From contig CM049306.1 in NCBI GenBank assembly GCA_026874595.1, positions 25,537,519 to 25,601,518 on the forward strand: a stretch of DNA of 64,000 bases. The letters are read 5' to 3'. The notes beneath the pieces are model-generated. The model searched no databases. It was given only the letters and a program-made list of their open reading frames with translations, and had not been told where the DNA came from. The stretch's first letter is position 1. Each line of letters begins with the position of its first letter. The stretch comes from Sipunculus nudus. Its lineage: Eukaryota > Annelida > Sipuncula > Golfingiida > Sipunculidae. Position numbers and translations under genes: made by a program. Below, piece by piece: positions 48,501 through 54,621 of this stretch.

Positions 48501-50277
48501 CATGGGTGTACTGTTGAAGTGTTTTACTGGAGCACTGAGTGAAAATCATGTGACTGTACAAGGTGAACCAGAGTGATCGGTATTGCCTTGCTACTGGCCT
48601 TTAGTATTGCACCTTTGCCCTCAGCCCATTTTGAAGGCAATGTTTGTGAACAAGCTGGTTAAAAACATATAATTATCAGGTTAATTTTAATTCTCTGGAT
48701 AATCCTCTCAGGTATAACCTTTATAATAACACTTTATCATGAACTTGCTGTGACTTTATCATGAGGGAACCTGAAAAATGGAATTAAAAAAACATAATCA
48801 TAAACTGCTCTCTGCATCCATAAAATTTTAAACTTGTAACTTTACAAAAAGGATGCTATAGAGATGGTAAAAGGATCCAGACCACCTACATTTTACCCAG
48901 GTCACTTTTAGCTGAAAACTCAAAGGCACTCAGACACTTGAAAATAGATTGGTTGTAGAAGTTTTAAGCAATTATTGGAAAGCCTTTGCCATTTCCAAGG
49001 CAGTGTCAAAAAAAAAATATTATAAAATGTATCTTATTTTTGTTCATGGTGAAGACTGAGAATATATTTATAGGACCACAGCCCCAGGAACAGATAAAGA
49101 GGAGGGAAACTCAGATGTATATAAAACAGATAATAAACAGGTAAGTCACAATTTGTTAACTGATAAAAGCAGGTAAGCAGGAACACAGCCGTAACCTTTG
49201 TCACAATATCTACCTGGGCAACATCACAAGCAGCACATTTGATTAGATTCCAAAGACTAATAAAATTGATAAAATCATATCAAAATTGAAAGAATAAAAT
49301 GATTTAAAATTCACAATATATACTTACTTCAGTTTTAATACATAAGGCTACATCAGACAATACAACAAAACCCTTCTGTTATGGGCACCTTCCTTTTGCA
49401 GATCCAAGTTGGCCCTATCAAATGATTACTCCTGGGTCAATGGCCTCTCTAATATTTGGATCTACTGGTATATATTTAATTGCAAAACCCAGGCCCCATC
49501 TATGTGTGTTATTGAGAGGTCCACTATATTTGAAACTAAAACATATGTGTTGTCTCTACTGTATATGGCCAATCTATCATTCAGGTCGAAACCATAATAC
49601 CGTAAACTTCCAGTTGTTATAATTCACATACCTCAGTGCATCTTTAAATAAGATCATTTGAGTTATAAACATTTATTCTGACAGTTTGGGTGTCATGCAG
49701 TCTTGGCTGACACATGTTACACTGTCCCCCTTGAACTTGTATTGTGGACAGATGTTCTGATGTATCACTGTGTATTAAGGTTCATGATAAAATTGTTTCA
49801 TACTTGTAGTATTCATGTTTCTGCTTTTGTTTCGGTTTGTGTTATGCTTAACAGTTTTTACACTTAGAAATAAGATGTCATTTATTAATAGGTTTTGGTC
49901 ATTATTTTTGGTCACAGTTAACCACTGGCTTCATTAAGAAATAAGATTCTAATCTGTTGTTAAGAACTTTAATCGTTCTCTAATCAAGTTAAAAAGTAAG
50001 CAATGAGTATATTCAGGTTTGACTTTGTTTTATTTCTGTTTACTTATTTCATTTCAAGATATTAAGCCATTATATCCAAAAAATAAAATCTATAGAAGCA
50101 GGCATACAATTTAACACTTAAGTTCATACATATATATTTTTAAAATTCCATATATATTAATATAATAGAATTAAACATTTCTAAGATACTGTAGCTTGTC
50201 ACAGAGAATGTGTTAACATTGTTCTGTAGGATTTGAATGAGGCGGCTCCATCTGGTGAGAAAACAGTGTACAATTAG
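9399..50277 (+). CDS. TASOR: TASOR-like protein (DUF3715 pseudo-PARP + SPOC), 22 exons, 5' end missing
   Basis: Spliced gene joined by eye from 22 exons: 9399-9547, 10383-10478, 11470-11542, 11973-12064, 13216-13353, 14143-14273, 16451-16679, 17173-17294, 17461-17659, 18050-18122, 18893-18973, 19854-20036, 20584-22477, 27375-27481, 35723-36713, 41707-41861, 43269-44170, 44983-45104, 45689-45808, 46316-46432, 49074-49140, 50230-50277. All introns are GT-AG and all phases agree, giving 2028 residues then TAG. Residues 1-225 match the DUF3715 domain in pattern (AYLVHNGNLLES, FLEKRKEM, GRLIIFKVIKGKIK, LDPTPNYDCHVSK, PYAVVHF). Residues 303-450 look like a SPOC fold (VVWSGRL to HCVSM). In vertebrates this domain pair is TASOR, the scaffold of the HUSH complex, nuclear, which recruits H3K9 methylation to transposons and other intronless DNA. 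TEX15 also has DUF3715 but no SPOC. The long linker is Ser/Pro/Thr rich with basic patches such as IPKKKGKAK. It is longer than human TASOR (about 1670 aa). Function here is inferred from family only. Confidence 0.8.
9548..10382 (+). other. Intron 1
   Basis: AT-rich intron. Nothing recognised in it. Confidence 0.7.
10383..10478 (+). CDS. TASOR: TASOR-like exon 2
   Basis: Acceptor tttttataacag, donor GAG|gtgaga, phase 0 to 0, 32 codons. Encodes FLEKRKEMRFDGYSEKEV then DSYAFMGVETAKE, a charged helix continuing the DUF3715 domain. Confidence 0.88.
10479..11469 (+). other. Intron 2
   Basis: AT-rich intron. The stretch 11030-11300 (cttcaaaactgatgaccttc..., tttgatccttttgaacttgc) looks like an old repeat but was not assigned to a family. 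Confidence 0.6.
11470..11542 (+). CDS. TASOR: TASOR-like exon 3
   Basis: Acceptor actcctcag, donor ATGG|gtaagt, phase 0 to 1. Encodes VQKICEEGVKIGNCDMSCLG, matching the 'C..G...G......LGN...G' turn seen in DUF3715 proteins. Confidence 0.88.
11543..11972 (+). other. Intron 3
   Basis: No recognised element. The minus-strand open frames crossing it are not supported by any protein resemblance. Confidence 0.6.
11973..12064 (+). CDS. TASOR: TASOR-like exon 4
   Basis: Acceptor ctgttccacag, donor AAG|gtaact, phase 1 to 0. Encodes (A)VSLCRHADIIRPVSWTKG then GRLIIFKVIK. The 'L.RHAD' and hydrophobic strand 'LIIFKVIKG' are core parts of the pseudo-PARP fold. Confidence 0.9.
12130..12880 (+). repeat. 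Three diverged tandem copies in intron 4
   Basis: Units begin gtagttgttggaattctata at about 12137, 12326 and 12607, each followed by cattaaaaaggagct-type text, an aaaacataaataatcatttc segment and a shared tatctagact/tttgataattat tail. Unit lengths differ (about 190 to 280 bp). Confidence 0.75.
13216..13353 (+). CDS. TASOR: TASOR-like exon 5
   Basis: Acceptor ggaatttag, donor CAG|gtaagt, phase 0 to 0, 46 codons. Encodes GKIKSMIELKEGPGLDPTPN, then YDCHVSKTANVDLSSVSP and AAFESTQ. 'LDPTP.(Y/F)DCH.SK' is the most recognisable TASOR-family signature in the window. Confidence 0.92.
13453..13740. mobile_element. MITE with about 35-bp inverted ends in intron 5
   Basis: Left ggccaaaaaaaaaaataagg then tttggttctcaggcac; right gtgcctgagaaccaaacctt then ttatttttttggcc. 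Interior has GC-rich gcgggcgggt and gcgggggg patches near each arm. Length 288 bp. Lies 100 bp after the exon 5 donor. Confidence 0.8.
14143..14273 (+). CDS. TASOR: TASOR-like exon 6 (end of DUF3715)
   Basis: Acceptor gcaatttcag, donor CAA|gtaagt, phase 0 to 2. Encodes LYIYEYGDLGMEPCPRQICP then YAVVHFVFTG and the proline run RPPPPPRPK. The 'Y.YEY....PRQ..PYA.V' string closes the DUF3715 domain. Confidence 0.92.
14416..16070 (+). repeat. Dispersed repeat family 1, copy B (full length, intron 6)
   Basis: Begins tttttagctcagctgactat and ends gacccatgggtcccttgttt. About 1.65 kb, the cleanest copy here. The 5' end can form a hairpin (agctcagctgact / agtcatctgagct, 12 of 13 paired) and the 3' end holds the perfect palindrome gacccatgggtc. 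Poly-C run at about 15339-15352. Shares most of its length with copy A. Confidence 0.85.
16451..16679 (+). CDS. TASOR: TASOR-like exon 7 (Ser/Pro linker)
   Basis: Acceptor tttaattacag, donor CGGCAG|gttaga, phase 2 to 0, 76 codons. Low-complexity Ser/Pro/His sequence (SPSHRPGSSIPSPHSHRG, SPSSITKPGSQSPSGDPQ) that links the DUF3715 and SPOC-like parts. Likely disordered; the frame is fixed by the flanking phases. Confidence 0.85.
16680..17172 (+). other. Intron 7
   Basis: AT-rich intron, nothing recognised. Confidence 0.6.
17173..17294 (+). CDS. TASOR: TASOR-like exon 8 (SPOC start)
   Basis: Acceptor tgttttacag, donor TCTCT|gtaagt, phase 0 to 2. Encodes VGMLTENNGCVVWSGRLVSK then ALCNVEMVVYGSYTRPCSL. 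'VVWSGRL' followed by an alternating hydrophobic strand is the usual first strand pair of a SPOC domain. Confidence 0.87.
17461..17659 (+). CDS. TASOR: TASOR-like exon 9 (SPOC middle)
   Basis: Acceptor caatgtacag, donor GGG|gtaagt, phase 2 to 0, 66 codons plus a split Leu. Encodes IHSRLSQKLVQEKYLSELVK, SVGELTYCYSELRPL and FNQLMTYLARKQG. The intron before it (17295-17460, 166 bp) is the shortest in the gene. Confidence 0.87.
17660..18049 (+). other. Intron 9
   Basis: AT-rich intron, nothing recognised. Confidence 0.6.
18050..18122 (+). CDS. TASOR: TASOR-like exon 10 (SPOC)
   Basis: Acceptor gtaacacag, donor CTAG|gtgagt, phase 0 to 1. Encodes VAVCRLEEEGKLFIMT then NCEMTQQL, the 'GVA.......L.I......' strands near the SPOC C-terminal side. 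Confidence 0.85.
18210..18545 (+). repeat. Three tandem copies in intron 10, about 100-115 bp
   Basis: Recurring phrases: tttgaacagtcctgtg, aatatgcattta/tttctttt, and tcagaagaaatgttttgata. Diverged, no coding content. Confidence 0.7.
18893..18973 (+). CDS. TASOR: TASOR-like exon 11 (SPOC end)
   Basis: Acceptor gtgtgttgcag, donor TTAG|gtatgg, phase 1 to 1 (81 nt, so skipping it would keep frame). Encodes GFSIPNHHPLVLHCVSMSK then ARNVNNL. The read is clear only in the phase dictated by exon 10. Confidence 0.82.
18974..19853 (+). other. Intron 11
   Basis: No gene or clear repeat recognised apart from AT-rich tracts. Confidence 0.6.
19854..20036 (+). CDS. TASOR: TASOR-like exon 12
   Basis: Acceptor tgtgttcag, donor GGAA|gtaagt, phase 1 to 1 (183 nt, symmetric). 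Encodes GKGLEKLTLLTKPSPDDVAL then LTKTPLAGPGSVGQARSP. Start of the linear, poorly conserved region after the SPOC-like domain. Confidence 0.8.
20037..20583 (+). other. Intron 12
   Basis: AT-rich intron with nothing recognised. Confidence 0.6.
20584..22477 (+). CDS. TASOR: TASOR-like exon 13 (large disordered exon)
   Basis: Acceptor ttggttgtag, donor TCAAG|gtatgc, phase 1 to 2, 1894 nt, 630 codons without a stop. Early part has FVPVASLIYKEAILQAFNSQ; the rest is rich in Pro, Ser, Thr and Gln. It holds basic patches (TRIKRRSPS near 21915, KKPKRLKKG near 22410), an acidic DKDLTDDEADA near 22025, and a proline repeat at 22150-22245 built on PVPPPQ. The donor is chosen because exon 14 is open only if exon 13 ends after AG at 22477; reading on gives a stop at 22512-22514. 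Confidence 0.88.
22478..24185 (+). other. Intron 13, first part
   Basis: Nothing recognised. An in-frame stop at 22512-22514 would end the protein if the exon 13 donor were not used, followed by long AT-rich sequence. Confidence 0.6.
24186..24520. mobile_element. Foldback element, copy 1 (intron 13)
   Basis: Two inverted arms of about 110 bp: left cattccacagctccttccat...catagtagggtttgctg, right agcaacccctactattgaaa...taaggagttgtagaataaat. Imperfect pairing, short centre. Same family as 36760-37075. Target duplication not resolved. Confidence 0.65.
24521..25880 (+). other. Intron 13, middle part
   Basis: AT-rich sequence, nothing recognised. Confidence 0.55.
25883..26184. mobile_element. Possible small inverted-repeat element
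   Basis: Inverted ends CAGAGGTCTCTCCTGT (25884 onward) and ACAGAGAGACCTCTG (to about 26183), about 300 bp apart. No target duplication seen, so the call is tentative. Confidence 0.45.
26538..26603 (+). other. Candidate cassette exon in intron 13 (66 nt)
   Basis: Acceptor tatgtctgtag and donor CTCAT|gtatga. One frame is open with gene-like content (DEDSLAQSKHRPTPNSSQAL). Its length is a multiple of three, but it needs phase 1 while intron 13 is phase 2; read in the gene's phase it meets TGA at once. It could be a poison exon, part of another transcript, or chance. Confidence 0.18.
26770..26882 (+). repeat. Tandem duplication of about 55 bp
   Basis: tgtcactatataacagaaag ... acatatttaaagacaattat occurs twice in a row, nearly identical (gatactaaac versus ggtaccaaac), so it is recent. 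Confidence 0.85.
27375..27481 (+). CDS. TASOR: TASOR-like exon 14 (basic)
   Basis: Acceptor tctttacacag, donor CTAG|gtaagt, phase 2 to 1. Encodes RRKIPKKKGKAKPPTGSK then PTQTVRKDRQELLG. Strongly basic, a plausible bipartite nuclear localisation signal. Separated from exon 13 by 4.9 kb and from exon 15 by 8.2 kb of intron. Confidence 0.83.
27720..28040 (+). repeat. Degenerate tandem repeat, about 55 bp, six units
   Basis: Recurring 'cactgctccataaatgt', 'gtaaaatattaaagt' and 'actcagtcactg' in order. Lies in intron 14 shortly after exon 14. Confidence 0.7.
28041..30207 (+). other. Intron 14, first part
   Basis: AT-rich, no exon or repeat family recognised. Short open frames near 29500-29830 have no gene-like features. 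Confidence 0.55.
30211..31135. mobile_element. Possible inverted-repeat element, about 0.93 kb
   Basis: Ends GTGCACTCCCAAA (30211) and TTTGGGAGTGTAC (to 31135) are inverted with one mismatch. Interior has a poly-C run near 30299-30310. No frame and no clear target duplication. Confidence 0.4.
31171..33808 (+). repeat. Dispersed repeat family 1, copy C (intron 14)
   Basis: Head tttttagctcagctgactat followed by a long (gtcc)n tract at 31224-31282, and 3' end cagctgagcgtcgtgaccca then taggtcccttgtt. Internally duplicated: a second partial copy of the body starts near 32000 (tagatgtctccaaaatcccc). About 2.6 kb. Confidence 0.82.
33809..34349 (+). other. Intron 14, between repeats
   Basis: Nothing recognised. 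Confidence 0.5.
34350..35235 (+). repeat. 43-bp tandem array of a SINE head, about 20 units
   Basis: Unit: taacaccctgggataggatg tagccaagtgcttaacctgg (period 43). The part gtagccaagtgcttaacctgg-like text matches an A-box of tRNA-type promoters (TRGYNNARNGG). The array leads straight into an intact SINE at 35215-35393, so it probably arose by amplification of that SINE's own head. Copies differ by a few bases. Confidence 0.9.
35215..35393 (+). repeat. tRNA-derived SINE, copy 1
   Basis: A-box-like tgcccagtggttaaggtggt, B-box-like ggttctaatacc 35 bases on, then a body ending aacctcaagccagagggctt then aataataac. The same tail ends the copies at 44668 and 57777. Confidence 0.75.
35723..36713 (+). 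CDS. TASOR: TASOR-like exon 15 (large acidic exon)
   Basis: Acceptor ctttctttctag, donor CACAG|gtaagt, phase 1 to 2, 329 full codons. Begins DFLNVGVTKVQLQSLSRIPK and soon KKKSRSPSSEASK; the RIPKKK motif repeats that of exon 14. The middle is Asp/Glu/Ser rich (DVLDDNDFDENKKSK). The C-terminal 100 residues look folded: FAERFKQGDEHAIQKAKQFL, AVTFTWEPDMHIFPEVQ and EEEDVVEVCVLRVIHR. Confidence 0.87.
36760..37075. mobile_element. Foldback element, copy 2 (intron 15)
   Basis: Left arm catcccttactaattccctt ... ctgctttcaacagctg; right arm ctgctgttgaaagtgatgtt ... taaggagttatggaacaaat. Same family as 24186-24520. Begins within 50-60 bp of the exon 15 donor. Confidence 0.6.
37076..38133 (+). other. Intron 15, first part
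   Basis: No recognised feature. Confidence 0.5.
38134..39300 (+). repeat. Dispersed repeat family 2, long copy (intron 15)
   Basis: Starts ttgcagatactatgtttttg and ends ccactctgatttaggtggat then acacttagtcgcttgacaac. Inside are units of about 280 bp keyed by tggtggtgccacctgcaacc at about 38413, 38693 and 38970. Same start and end as 59345-60735. Confidence 0.8.
39456..41368 (+). repeat. Dispersed repeat family 1, copy D (intron 15)
   Basis: Head ttttatagctcagttgacta, GTCC run, poly-C near 40340-40374, and 3' end gacccatgggtcccttgttt. The 3' half differs from copies A and B but matches copy E. Confidence 0.82.
41577..41660. repeat. (ATT)n microsatellite
   Basis: Imperfect att/atta tract, 50-130 bp upstream of the exon 16 acceptor. 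Confidence 0.85.
41707..41861 (+). CDS. TASOR: TASOR-like exon 16
   Basis: Acceptor ccttttaacag, donor CATG|gtgagc, phase 2 to 1. Encodes WPAFEDIEETEEEEAVAEFW then YEGIHCLMLPGCDTEAHRD and ILVSDEEQSPQH. Very acidic first half. A CGCGAA-type MITE begins about 36 bp after the donor. Confidence 0.84.
41898..42395. mobile_element. CGCGAA-type MITE, copy 3 (intron 16)
   Basis: Left taatgtggtcggcttttagt then ttgcgagggtttcaattt; right aatatgaagccaaccacagt then a. Diverged relative of copies 1 and 2, with most cgcga motifs mutated. Starts 37 bp after the exon 16 donor. Confidence 0.6.
42396..43268 (+). other. Intron 16, second part
   Basis: No recognised feature. Confidence 0.5.
43269..44170 (+). 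CDS. TASOR: TASOR-like exon 17 (large Ser/Thr/Pro exon)
   Basis: Acceptor acattttcag, donor CAAAAG|gtaggt, phase 1 to 0, 300 full codons. Low-complexity Ser/Thr/Pro/Lys sequence (VTGKAKSEPGKTDPIPK, PPPSQKTPAVSQKDKP, RRSSDGSPVVTPSSAATP). No domain recognised. Third of three large exons coding for disordered sequence. Confidence 0.84.
44385..44668 (+). repeat. tRNA-derived SINE, copy 2, with triplicated head (intron 17)
   Basis: Head phrase 'aagaggtgcttaaggtgtt' occurs three times in about 90 bp (near 44396, 44429, 44463), then ggttcctggttttattcctg as B-box region and the shared tail gaaatccagaatgcttaata. Same family as 35215-35393. Confidence 0.75.
44983..45104 (+). CDS. TASOR: TASOR-like exon 18
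   Basis: Acceptor ggatattttag, donor GCATT|gtaggt, phase 0 to 2, 40 codons. Encodes DSIKPTRIDKKEDRYTRQHH then PYRRPDPAAVEERLRNYQSA. The donor is deduced: the frame meets a TAG two bases on, and only this cut gives an open exon 19. Confidence 0.82.
45105..45688 (+). other. Intron 18
   Basis: No recognised feature. Confidence 0.6.
45689..45808 (+). CDS. TASOR: TASOR-like exon 19 (Arg/Gln rich)
   Basis: Acceptor ttgtttacag, donor AAAAG|gtaatt, phase 2 to 2 (120 nt, symmetric). Encodes NTQQLLNCRTTSLYRARRAR then MSQPAQTQQQSRFQGYKFK. Basic and Gln rich, likely helical or nucleic-acid facing; function unknown. A second open frame in this exon is ruled out by phase. Confidence 0.8.
45809..46315 (+). 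other. Intron 19
   Basis: No recognised feature. Confidence 0.6.
46316..46432 (+). CDS. TASOR: TASOR-like exon 20
   Basis: Acceptor tgttatgcag, donor GACAT|gtaagg, phase 2 to 2 (117 nt, symmetric). Encodes SLSNSQKDDKEETHSREEYK then DLDQRRMRAEELDLHMPD, a charged helix. If the donor is not used the frame ends at once with Met then TAA at 46434-46436, so intron retention would give a shorter form. Confidence 0.82.
46433..49073 (+). other. Intron 20
   Basis: AT-rich, with a (GT)n tract at 47998-48018 and a G run at 47425-47436. The open frames inside have no protein resemblance. No exon found that fits phase 2. Confidence 0.6.
49074..49140 (+). CDS. TASOR: TASOR-like exon 21
   Basis: Acceptor tatttatag, donor AAACAG|gtaagt, phase 2 to 0, 22 codons. 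Encodes TTAPGTDKEEGNSDVYKT then DNKQ. Short, but with strong splice sites and the correct phase. Confidence 0.75.
49141..50229 (+). other. Intron 21
   Basis: AT-rich, no recognised feature. Confidence 0.6.
50230..50277 (+). CDS. TASOR: TASOR-like exon 22, terminal in this model
   Basis: Acceptor gttctgtag, phase 0. Encodes DLNEAAPSGEKTVYN then TAG at 50275-50277. A good donor, TCTG|gtgaga, lies inside it at 50254/50255 and would allow splicing onward to 55505. If this is the true end, the first AATAAA hexamer downstream that I noticed is at about 51137-51142, giving a 3' UTR near 0.87 kb. Confidence 0.65.
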   Translation, partial: DLNEAAPSGEKTVYN

Positions 50278-52700
50278 AGCCTGTAGTGTGATTAGTTGGC
50301 GTACTTATTTGATTAGTTGGGTGTGGCTTATGGACATCTGTGATTAGTTGGTGTGGCTTATGGACATCTGTGATTAGTTGGTGTGGCTTATGGACTTGTG
50401 TTTCCTGCCTGTCTCCCTTGCTTCATGTTAATAACACTGGTTTGATGTAGTACAGCTGCTGTGTGTGAATGCGCATCCTGTCTTCATTCTTCTGTGAATC
50501 TTTCATAATAGTTGTGAAATTGTGAGGGGTGTGGTTTTCTATTTCCAGTATTTTGTTTGGCGGGCAGCAGCCCAAATAACCTCATTGGTTGGTCATAGTG
50601 TAGCTACTTACATAACTCAAATCGGCCACCAATTTTTGAACTGCTGGAAATGTTATCTTATAATTTTTCGGACAAGTCATCTTTATTTCAATTGCCATAA
50701 TCAACCTTAACATTAAGTACTGTGTAATGGCCTGTGGTAAAGAATAAGCTTATTTCTACTTTGAGTAGCCCTGATTTCTGTTTGGTGATAGTCACTCCAT
50801 TTTCTTCAGTACATTTAATATAAAAAAGAATAACTTGATGAATATTATAACAAAATGTGTGTTAAAATATTATAGAAGAAATTAATTAAAGTCTTCAAAT
50901 TCAAATCTAGTGCTGGAATCAAGGCATTTTTTCCAGCAGAAACTGATAATTTTATTAGAAATATATGCAGTGTTACTATAGTCTTGCCTGGTTTGAGAGC
51001 TTCTGTTGCACAAAAAAAATATTTGACTGAAACAGGATAGTAGTATATAACCATTTCATGAATACTTAAACCAGTATCCATGACCTATTGCATCCTTGGC
51101 AATAATGCAGTGAATATTTAATATAAAAGGATTGTTAATAAATGAAATGAGATAAATTAATGTGACAGATTGTGGATGAACTGGCAGTTAATGAGCAATT
51201 CAAACATGAGTGGTTCAGAACCTTGAAAATAAATGAACGCCTGTTCTATTTTATGTATGTAACATTGCATATACATGTATGTAGCACCTCATGTCTATCC
51301 CTGTTTGATCAGCAGTACAGTATCACTTCATTCATTAACCAAATCTGCCATCAGCTAATGCCAAAGTCCCTGTGTATTAACTACTTGTACATCTATTTTG
51401 CCCGGGTTATGTGGCCAGTCAGCATTTGATTTGGTCTCAATCGACCATTCTCCAAACCATGCAATACATAATAATAATAATAATCATATGTGTCAAGTGT
51501 ATAAGTGCACTGACTGTTGTCTTTGTAACCCTTATCATAAATTGAGACCCTCTCATCTTCCACCACCTTCACCCACACTGGTAATTCTTGTGGCCCTGGC
51601 ATTGGTGAAAGAATGAGTTGATACTGTACTTGATGAGTGATTTCACACCAGTCTTCATCTGGCAGCTTTGGCATGATTATTGTTTTCTGGTAAAATGTAC
51701 ATATTTGACTCTTTCTATTTGTCTGTATGTGAGAATAAAAACAGGAAAAAATATTGATGTATGTTGGTATTGAAGTCATTATTCTTTAAACATTGGTTTA
51801 TAGAAGGTGAAGTTGATCATTTACTGTTCCTTTATCTGTTCACTATTCATAAAATGTATTGGTGTGTGGTTTGATGCATGATTTCAGCTTATAGTGCACT
51901 GTGAATTGACAGTGTCAAAATCCTTGCAAATCCCTCAATTCTGGGAATATTAATTGTCAAATAAATGTCTGTCTAAGTGAAACAGTGATTCTGTTATTAT
52001 GACTCTCTCTCCCTTTGCCAGGACAAACAAATTACTTCATCTCACAGTAATAAAAAAAAACCCTAAACAGAAACACATGGTGATCCAGATTAATGCTAAA
52101 CTTCAATGGATTGTTGCTTTAGTGTCACTGTAACTCTCCATAAAATAACATCAATATTTGTTCATAACAATTTGTTGCCAACAAACAAGTAAATCAGCCA
52201 TTGCTGGCAAAATTCATAATATCCTCTCCTTTGGTAGAGATAAAGATATGTGACCAGAGATTACAGTGTGTGACCAGAGATGAAAATGTGTGAGCAGTTG
52301 TAAATGTGTGAACAGAGAAAGATGTGTGACTAGAGAAAATAAGGCTTGACCTTCAGTATTTTATTGCCTATTAGGTTTTTAATTGGCCTCAGATGAAAAC
52401 ATTGCCAAACTTCTCTTTTATTTAATGAAAATATACTTAATTGTTTTAAAATAAAATAATACAGCTGTCTTTAAATGTACCAACCACTCCAACATGATAA
52501 TTTGGCAATACAATGTTTTCACCAAAAAAAAAAAAACAGAAGGTCATGGGAATTTTCTGTTGTTCCTTAAAGACAAGATATTTAAGCTGAAATGGGTTCT
52601 CATTTTATGATAAAAGGTTAAACCACTTGATACATCTTATTATTTCCATGGGAAGATCTGTGTTTAGTCATGTTTCATGAATTTGTACTCAAAATGTGAA
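50278..52700 (+). other. 3' UTR or intron after exon 22
   Basis: 50281-50400 has a short tandem repeat (gtgattagttggtgtggctt atggacatct, three copies). AATAAA hexamers occur from about 51137 on. 52245-52335 repeats gtgtgaccagaga. The minus-strand frame 51393-51779 is discussed under findings. Confidence 0.5.
50281..50400 (+). repeat. Short tandem repeat after the exon 22 stop
   Basis: gattagttggtgtggcttat then ggacatctgt repeated three times (about 38-bp period), starting 4 bases after the TAG. Confidence 0.85.
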
Positions 52701-52719
52701 GGCAATTAATGAACTACAC

Positions 52720-53160
52720 ATCCAAAACAAATTTTCTTGTTAAGATAAATTTCTTGACAAGTAAAATTTTCTTCTGACAAGAAATCTTCAAGAAAATTTA
52801 TATTCATTTTCTTAAGACATGTTATATGATCTTGTCAGAAGAAATATTCTCTTGACCATTGTAAGACAAAATTCTTACTGAGTCCAAAGAAAATACTTTT
52901 TTGTCATGAGATTTCTTTTAGAAAGAAATTTATTTTTGTTATGTGCAAGCACATGCCCTATGTGGATGCTTGGTATTATTTTTTTGCCATAAGATGTCCT
53001 TTTCTGATAGCAAGAAAAATTCTCTTATCAAAAGGAAAAAAATCTTGTTATCAGAAAAATTTTCTTTTCCATTACAAGAAAATTTTTCTGGTCAAACCCC
53101 CCAGAAAAATTTTCTTGACACAAGATAATTTTTCATTTTGTAAGAACTTATATTTATAGG
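52720..53160. repeat. Cluster of aagaaaattttctt palindromes
   Basis: Motifs ttttcttg and caagaaaa in both orientations recur about every 20-40 bases, many as palindromes (gaaaattttct). Imperfect, highly self-complementary, no coding content. Confidence 0.6.
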
Positions 53161-53925
53161 GAGTGGGGCAAGGAAATTTATCTTTTACTTTTGGCAGTTA
53201 AGTGCGTCCATGGAGTGACTGTGTTGACAGTTGGTTATATAAATCAGCCTTTTCTACCATTTTTAATGTGTTTGTTAAATTGCAAGTCTTTTTTTTTAAT
53301 TCTTGAAAATATTGAAATGTCATGAAATTGTCACTTTGAAGTACCAAAAACTGTTTGACTTATGCAGCAGTTGTTCCTTTTCCTACACATTTTAGGATCT
53401 GAATATAAAATGGACCTGGCAGTATCTATATTGGTGGTTTGCATACAATGTTGTAACTAAAATTCTCAGAGCTGCCAAGAGCACCATGGTGTATGTTGGC
53501 ACAGCAGTATTTTACAGACCAAGGTCTTATTGATTGCCCTTATGTTTCCAATAATGAAACCCCTGTGTAATCTAGTTTGTTGATGAATGTATTTTCAACA
53601 GATTGATTTCCCAGTTCAGTTATACATCACACTTTGAGCAATAGCTATATTTGAACATGCTTCACCCATGGAAAATATGAGAATATATTTAAATGGAGAG
53701 GACTGCAAGTCAGTACCCTGCACTTTAATTACCTTAAGACTGTTGCCCTTAATGTTTTATACATCTTAATAAATTTGTAAAATTACTGATATTATTGTGA
53801 CAGACTTGCCTTGACCTAGCACCTGCAGCTGTAAGCATGACACTTGCCTCAATTATGTTTCAATTAATCTGCAAAGTCTTGGCAGGAAATTGTCTTAAAG
53901 TTATGCTGGAACTGAATTTTAATTA

Positions 53926-54621
53926 GGAAGTGGCTAAACAACCGGCAGGGTGCTGGCAGTTTAGTCCACAGGCTAAACAGCCGGCAGAAGAAATTGACCT
54001 TGCCAGCAGTCTACCCCACTGGCTAAACTGCCGGCAAATTAATGTATTTCAGTGTTATAGTAATACTCTGTACTTTCCATTATCATTATTATTTGGACAA
54101 TGAGCTGACAAAATAGTGATGACTTACCAAATTATCTATTTTGCTGGTCTATATGTAATAATAAGTATGTTGAGTAATAATGAGTAGGTATTAAAAGTGC
54201 ACATTTGTGATATTTACAGGGTACTTCTATATAATTTTTTTCTGATAAAAATTGTAATATTTACAGGATAGTTAATAGATTTTGTCATAAAAATGTAGAG
54301 AAATGTGAATGTGTGTCCAGAGACTGTTTATAGTTTATACACTAGTATGCTTATGAGCTAACAAATAATTAGTGTGTGAAAACAAACTCAGGTTATGTCA
54401 AATAAATGGCCAAAGGATCAGCTAATTACTTGATCAAAGGTATAATCACACAATCTTACACCACACCCAATTAAAGTTGCTGAGCCTAGCCATTGTGTTG
54501 TGAGATGATGCAAGAAATATCCACACCAAATGGCATTTCTTAAGAAAAGGCTATCAAAATATCTAATTTGGTAAGTCAGCACTATATTGTCAGCTCATTG
54601 TCAAAATGTTTAGCCACTTCC
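53926..54621. mobile_element. Mutator-like foldback element with 9-bp target duplication
   Basis: Ends GGAAGTGGCTAAACA and TGTTTAGCCACTTCC are exact inverted repeats, flanked by the 9-base direct repeat TTTTAATTA (53917-53925 and 54622-54630), the duplication length of Mutator/MULE elements. Arms resume at 54095-54150 and 54553-54605 (gacaatgagctgaca, tgacttaccaaatta). The left side carries an extra block of ccggcag hairpins (53940-54037) that the right side lacks. No transposase frame. Confidence 0.85.
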
